In this document: positions 1 to 4,926 of the stretch, piece after piece
Numbering within the stretch: position 1 is the first letter of the stretch
How the letters are laid out: the number at the start of each line of letters is the position of its first letter
Assembly (NCBI GenBank): GCA_046760105.1
Contig: JBHIDJ010000194.1
Span: 1-5,134 of the forward strand
Length of the DNA stretch: 5,134 bases
Source of the DNA: JBHIDJ01 sp046760105
GTDB lineage: Bacteria > Pseudomonadota > Gammaproteobacteria > Acidiferrobacterales > SPGG2
Direction of reading: 5' to 3'
The notes under the pieces: model-generated
Database searches by the model: none
What the model saw: the letters and a program-made list of their open reading frames with translations, nothing else
Told to the model about the DNA's origin: nothing
Translations under genes and position numbers: made by a program

Positions 1-493
1 AGTGTGCGGTTTACGGTGGGACTGGGAAGTGCAAGTGCCAGAGCTCGATACGAGCATCTTCCTGATACCGAAAGCACGCGTTAAGAACCGTGAGTGCCGG
101 CTCGTGGTGCTGAACGATGTTGCGCGATCGGTGATCGACGCCATGCGCGGTATCCATCCCGAGTTCGTCTTCACGTATCGCGGCCGGCCGGTGAAGAAGA
201 TGGGTGCCAGCGCTTGGAAGCGAGCGCGCTGTTTGGTGCAACTGCCGAGTGTCCGGGTCCACGATCTCAAGCACACGTTCGGCCGCCGCCTGCGCGCGGC
301 CGGTGTGTCGTTCGAAGATCGTCAGGATTTGCTCGGACACAAGTCGGGGCGCATCACTACCCACTACTCGGGCGCGGAGCTCAGCAACCTGATCGACGCC
401 GCTAATCAGGTGTCCGGGACAAGGTCCCGCAAAAGTCCCGCACTGGTGGTACTGAAGCAGAATCACCTTCAGTCGCATTCGGGAAGTGCTTGA
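1..493 (+). CDS. Tyrosine recombinase/integrase 1, C-terminal part (5' end outside window)
   Basis: This is the catalytic half of a phage/ICE-type tyrosine integrase, which performs site-specific DNA integration and excision. The reading frame is open from the left edge to TGA at 491-493. The GTG at 2-4 is almost certainly an internal codon, because the first residues (CGLRWDWE) match the segment just after the catalytic Arg I of the family, which lies outside the window. Counting from that codon, visible elements are the beta-hairpin lysine region around K27, the HxxR box written as HDLKHTF (H87, with Lys90 in place of Arg), LLGH with H113, and the nucleophile Y122 in HYS. From memory, HDLKHTF occurs in a recognised integrase subgroup, so the Lys need not mean inactivity. 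The gene ends 17 bases from the 3' end of the tRNA gene and converges on it, the position expected for an integrase next to its attachment site. The family call is firm; activity is not shown. Confidence 0.93.
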   Translation, partial: VCGLRWDWEVQVPELDTSIFLIPKARVKNRECRLVVLNDVARSVIDAMRGIHPEFVFTYRGRPVKKMGASAWKRARCLVQLPSVRVHDLKHTFGRRLRAAGVSFEDRQDLLGHKSGRITTHYSGAELSNLIDAANQVSGTRSRKSPALVVLKQNHLQSHSGSA

Positions 494-508
494 ACGATTG
501 GGGAAAAA

Positions 509-587
<79 letters not shown>

Positions 588-1619
588 TCAATGACTTACG
601 TGACCCTCGCTGGGCGACTGTAGCAGATTTGTAGAAGAATCCAGTCGCGCCGCATGCGCCTGCAGATGATGCGCCGCCAAATGCGCGTAGCGACGGACCA
701 TTTCCACCGACTCCCAGGCGCCGAGCTCCTGTAAAACATTCAGGGGCGTGCCCGCCTGGGCATGCCAACTGGCCCACGTATGCCTCAGATCATGCCACCG
801 AAAATTCCCGATGTCAGCCCGTTTGAGCGCCTTGCGCCAGGCGTTACCCCCGGCCTTGTGCCTGATCGGTTGGCCACGAAAGGTAAATACCCGCGTTCGG
901 TGCCTACCCATCTGACGCCGGAGCACGGTCAAGGCACATTCATTCAGCGGCACCCCGATCGGTTTCCGCGCCTTGGCCTGATCCGGGTGAATCCAGGCGA
1001 GTCGCGCTGTAAGGTTTATCTGACTCCACTCTAGTTTCACCACATTGGCCTCCCGCAGACCAGTCGCCAAGGTAAAGCGTGCCATTTCCGCCAAATGCTC
1101 TGGTAAGGATTGGAGCAGACGCTCGGCCTCCGCCTTGGTCAAGAACCGTACCCGTCGCTTGGGCTCCGGGAGGAAGCGGATACGCGGTGCTTTGTCGATC
1201 CACTCCCATTCCAGGGCCGCCCGTCGCAAGATCGCCCGCGCGACCTGAATCGTGCGGTTGACGGTGGCATTGCTCACCCCTTCGGCCTTGCGGGCGTGGG
1301 TGATCTCATCCATGACCTCCCGCGTGATCGAATCCAGATACTTGCCCCCAAGGTAGGGATAGAGCCAACGGAGGTAACGCTTGTCCTCCGCATGGCTCGC
1401 CTTGTGCTCCGTTTCCTGGAGCCAGCGAAGCACCGCCTCATCCCAACTGCGACGCGGCTTATCGCCCATTTTAGCGATGCGCCACTCGGCGGCTTTGCGC
1501 AAATCGTGATACTCCTGTGCTTCTACTCGCTTTCGAGTCCCAGTGCTTTCCTGCACTCTTTTTCCATTCGGCGTGATGAAGTGGATCCACCACATTTTGT
1601 TGCGACGGTAGAGTGACAT
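588..1619 (-). CDS. Tyrosine recombinase/integrase 2, complete
   Basis: A full-length 343-residue tyrosine integrase. The N-terminal segment (about 1-45, YRRNKMWWIHF) resembles the arm-binding beta-sheet of phage integrases, residues about 55-145 form the helical core-binding domain, and about 155-325 the catalytic domain. All six catalytic positions are present: R189 (TGLRE), K216 or K219 (AKARKPIGVPL), H276 and R279 (HDLRHTW), W302 (LGAW, in the usual His/Trp position) and nucleophile Y311 (RRYAHL), so it is probably active. The ATG at 1619-1617 is well supported: GAGGAGG lies four bases upstream (1624-1630). The start lies inside the HTH gene upstream (97-base overlap), which suggests coupled expression. 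The TGA stop at 590-588 is followed with no gap by the first base of tRNA-Pro, so the integrase mRNA likely runs through the tRNA. The element carrying it would extend toward higher coordinates. Confidence 0.95.
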   Translation of the reverse strand: MSLYRRNKMWWIHFITPNGKRVQESTGTRKRVEAQEYHDLRKAAEWRIAKMGDKPRRSWDEAVLRWLQETEHKASHAEDKRYLRWLYPYLGGKYLDSITREVMDEITHARKAEGVSNATVNRTIQVARAILRRAALEWEWIDKAPRIRFLPEPKRRVRFLTKAEAERLLQSLPEHLAEMARFTLATGLREANVVKLEWSQINLTARLAWIHPDQAKARKPIGVPLNECALTVLRRQMGRHRTRVFTFRGQPIRHKAGGNAWRKALKRADIGNFRWHDLRHTWASWHAQAGTPLNVLQELGAWESVEMVRRYAHLAAHHLQAHAARLDSSTNLLQSPSEGHVSH

Positions 1620-1828
1620 ATTGCCTCCTCATGAACGTTTGTCACTCGCACCGCTTGCCGTGGACAAGCGTACTGCGAGCGGAGGTATTCGGCAAGGTCT
1701 TGCTCCAGGAACACCCAACACTTACCGGGCTTTGCACCGGGGATGCGCCCGGCCTTTGCCTTCTGCCGCAGCGCCTCCGGATTCATCCGCAGGAACCGCG
1801 CCGCCTCGTGTAAGCCCAAGGTCTTCAT
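1523..1828 (-). CDS. Small HTH protein, excisionase-like (MerR/AlpA-type fold)
   Basis: A 101-residue protein whose first about 50 residues form a HTH_17/excisionase-type winged helix. The pattern is LGLHEAARFL, then an Arg/Lys-rich recognition helix (LRQKAKAGRIPGAK), then the wing WVFLEQDLAEYL. Such proteins bind DNA near the attachment site and direct excision, or regulate the integrase. The rest (about 55-101) is polar, with a C-terminal EKECRKALGLES segment. I recall similar tails (HST..., GGS..., E.E...ALGL) in homologues that sit before integrases, so the last third, encoded entirely within the overlap with the integrase start, appears to be real protein and not a chance extension. The start chosen is ATG 1828-1826; no strong ribosome binding site is visible there. 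A TTGACA-like hexamer lies upstream (1889-1884), but no well spaced -10 accompanies it. Excisionase function is inferred from fold and position. Confidence 0.85.
   Translation of the reverse strand: MKTLGLHEAARFLRMNPEALRQKAKAGRIPGAKPGKCWVFLEQDLAEYLRSQYACPRQAVRVTNVHEEAICHSTVATKCGGSTSSRRMEKECRKALGLESE
1620..1630 (-). promoter_or_regulatory. Ribosome binding site of integrase 2, inside the HTH gene
   Basis: GAGGAGG on the minus strand (1630-1624), followed by CAAT and ATG. It lies within the HTH reading frame, where it encodes the EEA residues of NVHEEAI. It fixes the integrase 2 start and implies that ribosomes translating the HTH gene pass over the integrase start site. Confidence 0.85.
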
Positions 1829-2053
1829 TTGGTAATGCGTTCACACAAAAGATCATGCTCCTCGTTATCGGTCTCTGCGACGTTGTCAAGGACTGGTTAG
1901 CGCCGGGACCCCAAAGCGCACGAACCCGCCCTTCGTAGATTTAGTTGGAAAGAAATGCGCTACCGTTGGTAACGCTTGAGCCGGTGCTGGCACACCCGGC
2001 GAGCTTGTGTACCACTAGCGCGCAAACGGCGCGTTCGTAGATGAGGAGTTGAA
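1829..2053. other. Intergenic region upstream of the HTH gene; no gene seen
   Basis: No credible protein gene on either strand. It contains short inverted repeats: TACC-GTT-GGTA near 1961-1971, and GCCGG/CCGGC (1980-1984 with 1996-2000) enclosing a nested TGC-TG-GCA. The 9-mer TTCGTAGAT occurs twice (1932-1940 and 2034-2042). By position it should hold the HTH/integrase promoter, and such regions often contain arm-type integrase and excisionase sites, but I cannot define these sites. Confidence 0.4.
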
Positions 2054-2176
2054 GTGAAAGGTGAACCGATGACCGGTTGGACAACGCGGCGCCTGCCCGG
2101 CTCGTGTCGCCGCTTGCCCGACAATCTAGCCCGTATGATCAAGGCTTGTAAAGAACTAGTCTATCCTCACTTGTGA
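2054..2176 (+). CDS. Candidate small ORF, 40 residues, unknown
   Basis: GTG at 2054 is preceded by GAGGAG (2043-2048) with a five-base gap, and an in-frame stop (TGA 2042-2044) lies just upstream, so the frame starts cleanly. It runs 40 codons to TGA 2174-2176. The peptide is basic (seven Arg, three Lys), with a Pro-rich Arg stretch (RRLPGSCRRLPDN) followed by a likely amphipathic helix (LARMIKACKELVYPHL). An internal ATG at 2069 is an alternative start without an equally good ribosome binding site. I recognise no family. It could be a small regulatory or leader peptide, or the worn end of a larger gene. The start signal is the main support; coding status is unproven. Confidence 0.35.
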   Translation: MKGEPMTGWTTRRLPGSCRRLPDNLARMIKACKELVYPHL

Positions 2177-2367
2177 AACACCAAAGGGACTGTTTGCCCT
2201 TGTTTGCTAGTGTGTGTGAATGGCTTAGCTCGACCTCAGACCGCCGTAATTGAAGCGGCGGGATAAGAGTATTCAGCGCCCTGGGGGTACTTGATCTTTG
2301 ATAATGCATTGCGTTACCGTGCGTCGCAGTTGTTCCACCGCTATATCGGTTAAAACGTAGCGCCCTT
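2177..2367. other. Non-coding stretch with one GC-rich hairpin
   Basis: No open frame with a convincing start. A hairpin CCGCCG/CGGCGG (2241-2246 with 2256-2261, plus one wobble pair) has no T run after it. A -10-like GATAAT (2300-2305) has no matching -35 at normal spacing. A smaller ACCG-CTATAT-CGGT repeat lies near 2337-2350. Function unknown. Confidence 0.4.
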
Positions 2368-2383
2368 GCGATCTTCGGATCGC
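2368..2383. promoter_or_regulatory. Palindromic site, copy 1 (GCGATC-TTCG-GATCGC)
   Basis: A perfect six-base inverted repeat around TTCG. Its 12-base core GATCTTCGGATC recurs at 2424-2435, 54 bases downstream. As DNA it could be a dimeric activator site; as RNA it would form a very stable cUUCGg tetraloop hairpin. No T run follows, so it is not a terminator. The distance of about five helical turns to copy 2 favours a pair of protein binding sites on one face of the helix. Confidence 0.5.
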
Positions 2384-2421
2384 GCCCTTAAAGCGCCTTG
2401 CCGGGCCGTGCAATAGGCGTA

Positions 2422-2437
2422 ACGATCTTCGGATCGT
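2422..2437. promoter_or_regulatory. Palindromic site, copy 2 (ACGATC-TTCG-GATCGT), at a -35-like position
   Basis: A perfect six-base inverted repeat sharing the core GATCTTCGGATC with copy 1. Its centre (about 2429.5) lies about 37 bases before the start point predicted from TATCAT at 2454-2459, which itself lacks a -35 box. This is where an activator that replaces -35 contact would bind. The regulator is not in the window. ICEclc-type elements use a FlhDC-like activator (BisDC) for late promoters, and something similar is possible here, but that is inference. Confidence 0.45.
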
Positions 2438-2453
2438 CGGTCCATAGTGTATT

Positions 2454-2459
2454 TATCAT
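2454..2459 (+). promoter_or_regulatory. Candidate -10 element (TATCAT)
   Basis: TATCAT matches TATAAT at five of six positions in an AT-rich stretch (2450-2467). No TTGACA-like hexamer is found 16-18 bases upstream; palindrome copy 2 occupies that space. The predicted start at about 2466 falls directly before the first RNA hairpin (2468-2499). Weak alone, more convincing with its surroundings. Confidence 0.35.
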
Positions 2460-2465
2460 AACTTT

Positions 2466-2647
2466 TCATCTATCGACTCTCGTCTGGGAGTTCATAGATT
2501 CAAGTTCACGCTCAGTGCGGTTTACTCGGTCTCGTTATTGTCAGTAACCGGGTAGCCGTACGCGAAGGGTTGGTTCGGAAGAACTAGCCCTTCTCTACTC
2601 CGGCCTGTCGCGATTCCCTATATAAGGAATCGCCCAGGCCTTTTTTT
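2466..2647 (+). ncRNA. Candidate structured leader or small RNA ending in an intrinsic terminator
   Basis: Four hairpins follow one another with short links. H1, 2468-2499: ATCTAT/ATAGAT, a 2x2 internal loop, then ACTCTC/GGGAGT closing GTCT. H2, 2518-2550: eight pairs with one bulged T and a 16-base loop. H3, 2564-2593: thirteen continuous pairs including two G-T wobbles, capped by a GGAA (GNRA-type) tetraloop. H4, 2602-2640: a long stem followed by seven T. No protein gene overlaps. The structure suggests an RNA of about 180 bases that either ends at H4 as a small RNA or is read through into the DUF3577 gene. The 5' end is inferred from the weak -10 and is the least certain part. Confidence 0.45.
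2602..2647 (+). terminator. Rho-independent terminator/attenuator upstream of the DUF3577 gene
   Basis: The lower stem GGCCTG/CAGGCC (2602-2607 with 2635-2640), a small internal loop, then the upper stem GCGATTCC/GGAATCGC (2610-2617 with 2626-2633), with loop CTATATAA and seven T (2641-2647). This is a textbook intrinsic terminator on the + strand. It lies only 73 bases before the DUF3577 start with no clear promoter in between, so it probably acts as a conditional attenuator as well as an end point. Confidence 0.85.
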
Positions 2648-2652
2648 ATCAA

Positions 2653-2680
2653 CCCGGTTCGGGGAAAGTCCCCGGCCGGG
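2653..2680 (+). other. Strong GC hairpin in the DUF3577 leader
   Basis: CCCGGT/GCCGGG outer pairs (one G-T), a single bulged T, then CGGGG/CCCCG closing the loop AAAGT. The overlapping 12-base palindrome CCCCGGCCGGGG (2670-2681) offers an alternative fold. It sits between the terminator and the hairpin that covers the ribosome binding site, and stacks directly against the latter. Confidence 0.6.
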
Positions 2681-2720
2681 GCGCTTTCTCTGGACCGATT
2701 CCATCTGAGGAGAAAGCGCC
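2680..2720 (+). promoter_or_regulatory. Hairpin masking the ribosome binding site of the DUF3577 gene
   Basis: GGCGCTTTCTC (2680-2690) and GAGAAAGCGCC (2710-2720) are perfect 11-base complements, separated by a 19-base loop. The right arm ends on the base before ATG 2721. The ribosome binding site AGGAG (2708-2712, eight bases before ATG) lies half in the loop and half in the stem. In mRNA this should hinder initiation until something opens it, such as a protein, an RNA or a passing ribosome. Confidence 0.7.
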
Positions 2721-3167
2721 ATGCAAAACGCTGACAAACATCCTGCTCCAACCCCGGACAAAAAGACGTCCGGTTACTTTGACCTTCACGCCACGGGCAT
2801 TGGTTATCTGCGCCGTGCCCGTAGTGTCACGCTGGATAACGGCAATGCGTATCTGGCCGTCACCATCGCCGCCCTACGGGGTCGCCGGGAGCGGCATCAG
2901 TACACGTACTTCGATTGCACCGTCTCGGGCCGCCAAGCGCAGGCGGTCATTCGATGCTTGATGCCGGCCATCGACGCCGGGAAACCGGTGCTGGTGCGGT
3001 TCAAGATAGGCGATGTCTACCCGGAGTTGTTTATCTACAGAGTCGGGCCCAGACAGGGCGAGCCCGGTACGTCGATCAAGGCACGGCTGTTGAAAATCGA
3101 GTTCGCCATGGTCGATGGGGTCGCGCTTGATCTCAGCGACGTCGAAGTGCCTGAGACTCAAGCCTAA
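2721..3167 (+). CDS. DUF3577 / STY4534-family ICE protein
   Basis: A 148-residue soluble protein. After a charged, Pro/Lys-rich N-terminus (1-16), the core starts at residue about 18 with the family signature SGYFDLHATGIGYLRRAR. It continues with YLAVTIAALRG (44-54), YTYFDCTVSG (61-70), QAVIRCLM (74-81), a beta-strand segment with FKIGDVYPELFIYRVG, and SIKARLLKIE (118-127). The family is annotated as an ICE-borne replication-associated protein, and its beta-rich pattern suggests an OB-like fold, but its biochemical role is not established. Length matches the family. The start ATG 2721 has AGGAG eight bases upstream within a hairpin. In typical ICEs this gene neighbours ssb, topoisomerase and transfer genes; none is here, so it is an isolated copy. 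Hairpins on both sides make it a self-contained transcription unit. Confidence 0.88.
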   Translation: MQNADKHPAPTPDKKTSGYFDLHATGIGYLRRARSVTLDNGNAYLAVTIAALRGRRERHQYTYFDCTVSGRQAQAVIRCLMPAIDAGKPVLVRFKIGDVYPELFIYRVGPRQGEPGTSIKARLLKIEFAMVDGVALDLSDVEVPETQA

Positions 3168-3174
3168 GCGCACG

Positions 3175-3209
3175 ATCCCGAAGGGCGCGTTGCGTCCTTC
3201 GGGATTTCC
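3175..3209 (+). terminator. Probable terminator after the DUF3577 gene
   Basis: A 14-pair hairpin (ATCCCGAAGG... with ...CCTTCGGGAT, one G-T pair, loop GTT) starts eight bases after the TAA. It is followed by TTCCT, a short T-poor tail, so it may be a moderate terminator or an mRNA-stabilising stem. Confidence 0.7.
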
Positions 3210-3214
3210 TAGAA

Positions 3215-3246
3215 ATACGCCGGGGACCCTTGGGTTCCCGGCGTAT
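3215..3246. repeat. 15-base inverted repeat hairpin
   Basis: ATACGCCGGGGACCC and GGGTTCCCGGCGTAT pair across their whole length with one G-T wobble and only TT between them. No T run on the + side; on the - side the stem is followed by TTCT. It is a near-perfect palindrome in DNA and could be a transcription block between the DUF3577 and Fic genes or a protein site. Confidence 0.65.
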
Positions 3247-3263
3247 GAATCGGGTGTATGGAG

Positions 3264-3340
3264 AAATAGGGTAATACGTAGCTAAATGGGGTAATTACAG
3301 CTTGCAATTACCCCATTTAGCACCGAAAATTACCCCATTT
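3264..3340. promoter_or_regulatory. Fic operator/promoter region: four copies of AAATGGGGTAAT
   Basis: The motif occurs as AAATAGGGTAAT (3264-3275, one mismatch) and AAATGGGGTAAT (3284-3295) on the + strand, then inverted as ATTACCCCATTT at 3307-3318 and 3329-3340. The middle two are part of a perfect 16-base inverted repeat (3281-3296 and 3306-3321) with a nine-base spacer. Start-to-start spacings are 20, 23 and 22 bases, about two helical turns, so all sites could face the same side. The last site ends 14 bases before the Fic ATG, so binding there should block transcription. No convincing -35/-10 pair is visible; TTGCAA (3303-3308) is a weak -35 candidate. The C-terminal winged helix of Fic itself is the nearest candidate binder (inference). 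Confidence 0.7.
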
Positions 3341-3354
3341 CCGGACAACAGGCC

Positions 3355-4416
3355 ATGCATTCACTGGAAGAAGCGTTCCTCACCGGGCTCACCTTCGACG
3401 CCACGGAGCTCGCCACCCTGCGTCGCCTTGGCGAGTACCGCGGCAAGCAGGCGCTGTATTTCCAGCAGTCACCAGAGGTCCTGGAGACACTGCGGCGCGT
3501 GGCCACGATTGAATCGACGGAGTCCTCGCCCCGTATCGAAGGGATTGTGATCCCGCATCGTCGCGTCGAGGATCTGGTCCTCCGCAGTGCCGCCCCGACG
3601 AATCGTTCCGAGCAGGAGGTCGCGGGCTACCGCGACGTCCTGCGGCTCATCCACGAGTCTGGGCGCGACATGCCCTTCAACATCAACATCATTCTGCAGC
3701 TCCATACCATGATGTACCGCTACCTGCCAATGCCAGGCGGGGGCTGGAAGCAGACGAATAACGACATCGTGGAAAAGAACCCCGATGGCTCGATCCGCCG
3801 TGTGCGTTTCTCGCCCACCCCGGCCCATCTCACCGCATCGGCCATGGCGAACCTGGTGCGCCGCCATGTTGCTGCGATCGACCGCCGTCTCCAGGACCCG
3901 CTTGTCATCGTGCCGCTTACGGTCTTCGACTTTCTCTGCATCCATCCGTTTACGGATGGTAACGGCCGGATAGCGCGCTTGCTCACCCTGCTGCTGCTGT
4001 ACCACTTCGACTACCAAGTGGGTCGATACATCAGTATCGAGCGCGTGTATGAGGAGACCCGGGAGACCTATTACGAGGCCCTAGAGGCGAGCTCCCAACA
4101 CTGGCACGAAAGCCGACACGAGGTCCACCCCTGGCTCAACTACTTTTGGGGCATGCTGCTGCGCGCGTACGCGGAGTTCGAGGAGCGCGTGGGCACGATC
4201 AGGACCGGTCGCGGCTCAAAGACGGCACGGGTTCGTGAGGCGGTAACCCGACGCGTGGGTCCCTTCTCGATTTCAGATATCGAAGCCGACTGCCCTGGGA
4301 TCAGCCGTGACATGATTCGCAATGTTCTGCGCCAGATGCGTGACGAGAAACTCATCGCCTCAATGGGCAAAGGTCGAGCTGCGAAATGGACCAAGGCGGA
4401 GAGCACACTGCGCTGA
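3355..4416 (+). CDS. Fic-domain protein (AMPylase type) with C-terminal winged helix
   Basis: A 353-residue cytoplasmic Fic protein. Fic enzymes transfer a nucleotide monophosphate, usually AMP, to hydroxyl groups of target proteins. The catalytic motif HPFTDGNGRIAR (197-208) is complete, with His197, Asp201, Asn203, Arg205 and Arg208. An N-terminal inhibitory motif SPRIEG (58-63), matching (S/T)xxxE(G/N), marks a class II, self-inhibited Fic; Glu62 would block productive ATP binding. Residues about 1-100 match the Fic N-terminal extension seen in this architecture. Residues about 285-347 resemble a winged helix (ISDIEADCPGISRDMIRNVLRQM, then KGRAAKWTK as wing). The ATG at 3355 gives the expected N-terminus, but its ribosome binding site is poor. 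No partner antitoxin gene is adjacent, consistent with self-inhibition. It may repress itself through the repeated operator before it. Target unknown. Confidence 0.93.
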   Translation: MHSLEEAFLTGLTFDATELATLRRLGEYRGKQALYFQQSPEVLETLRRVATIESTESSPRIEGIVIPHRRVEDLVLRSAAPTNRSEQEVAGYRDVLRLIHESGRDMPFNINIILQLHTMMYRYLPMPGGGWKQTNNDIVEKNPDGSIRRVRFSPTPAHLTASAMANLVRRHVAAIDRRLQDPLVIVPLTVFDFLCIHPFTDGNGRIARLLTLLLLYHFDYQVGRYISIERVYEETRETYYEALEASSQHWHESRHEVHPWLNYFWGMLLRAYAEFEERVGTIRTGRGSKTARVREAVTRRVGPFSISDIEADCPGISRDMIRNVLRQMRDEKLIASMGKGRAAKWTKAESTLR

Positions 4417-4539
4417 ACATGAGGTAACGCGGCCATTCTCGTCATGCTCCTCGAGAATGAAAACCAGGCCCGAGCCGTTTTCTAGCGGTTTGCTTAGGAG
4501 GATATCCTAACTGCGCCCTTTTCATTTCGCTCGATCCCT
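4417..4539. other. Short convergent intergenic region
   Basis: It lies between the convergent Fic and 128-residue protein genes. An eight-base inverted repeat CATTCTCG/CGAGAATG (4434-4441 with 4452-4459, ten-base loop) lacks a T run, so it is at best a weak terminator. A perfect palindrome AGGATATCCT lies at 4499-4508. Confidence 0.5.
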
Positions 4540-4926
4540 TCACTTGCTTTCCCTTTGAATCCGAGCAAGTCTGGCGCGGTTTGTTGGGCATACCCGCCTG
4601 GCAACTTTCGCCGAGGTCCACGGCCCATCCAGGGCGCGCCGCCATGCGTCGGCCTTCTTTCGCGCTTGCAGGATCTTCAGAATAGTCAACCAATACTTGT
4701 GACGGGCCCACGGTCCAAGATGCGCAGTGCAACGTTCTAGAAACCACCGCACGTGCTTCAAGCGCCACTGCCACGGCCCCACATGCCAGCGCCGCCAAAT
4801 AGCCTCGGCAATCAGGCGGGCACGCCCCAGATGTTGTTGAACCGATGTTGGCGATCCCGATAGTGATCGTTTCAGCATCACTTGAATGGCGTGCGCTGCT
4901 TGCGATGCACTGCTCGAGCCACTCAC
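4540..4926 (-). CDS. Conserved-looking protein of unknown function coupled to an integrase
   Basis: A protein of about 128 residues read from GTG 4926-4924, which overlaps the stop of the integrase upstream (GTGA arrangement, translational coupling). The frame is open further up, to an ATG at 5004, but that would overlap the integrase by over 80 bases and give an Arg-rich, unlikely N-terminus. ATG 4878 is another possibility. The central part is rich in Trp and Arg (AEAIWRRWHVGPWQWRLKH, VRWFLE, KYWLTILKIL, ALDGPWT) and probably helical. The pattern resembles small proteins I recall next to integrases in genomic islands, with no known function. The Trp-rich helical segment and position suggest a DNA-binding or integrase accessory role, which is inference only. 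No membrane segment or signal peptide is seen. Confidence 0.65.
   Translation of the reverse strand: MSGSSSASQAAHAIQVMLKRSLSGSPTSVQQHLGRARLIAEAIWRRWHVGPWQWRLKHVRWFLERCTAHLGPWARHKYWLTILKILQARKKADAWRRALDGPWTSAKVARRVCPTNRARLARIQRESK

Noticed and set aside
1110..1616. Long plus-strand frame antisense to integrase 2
   Set aside because: Shadow of a gene with all catalytic residues intact; GC-rich codons keep the opposite strand open.
1884..1889. TTGACA (minus strand) as the promoter of the HTH/integrase operon
   Set aside because: The best -10-like sequence (GATAAC) is only 14 bases away; spacing is wrong, so I did not call a promoter.
1932..2042. Direct repeat TTCGTAGAT as attachment-site repeats
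   Set aside because: Nine bases only, with differing flanks and no relation to the tRNA sequence.
1960..2142. 60-codon minus-strand frame in the intergenic region
   Set aside because: Arg-rich with no ribosome binding site seen, and antisense to the better supported small ORF.
3469..4017. 182-codon minus-strand frame inside the Fic gene
   Set aside because: Antisense to the Fic catalytic core, His/Arg-rich composition typical of a shadow frame.
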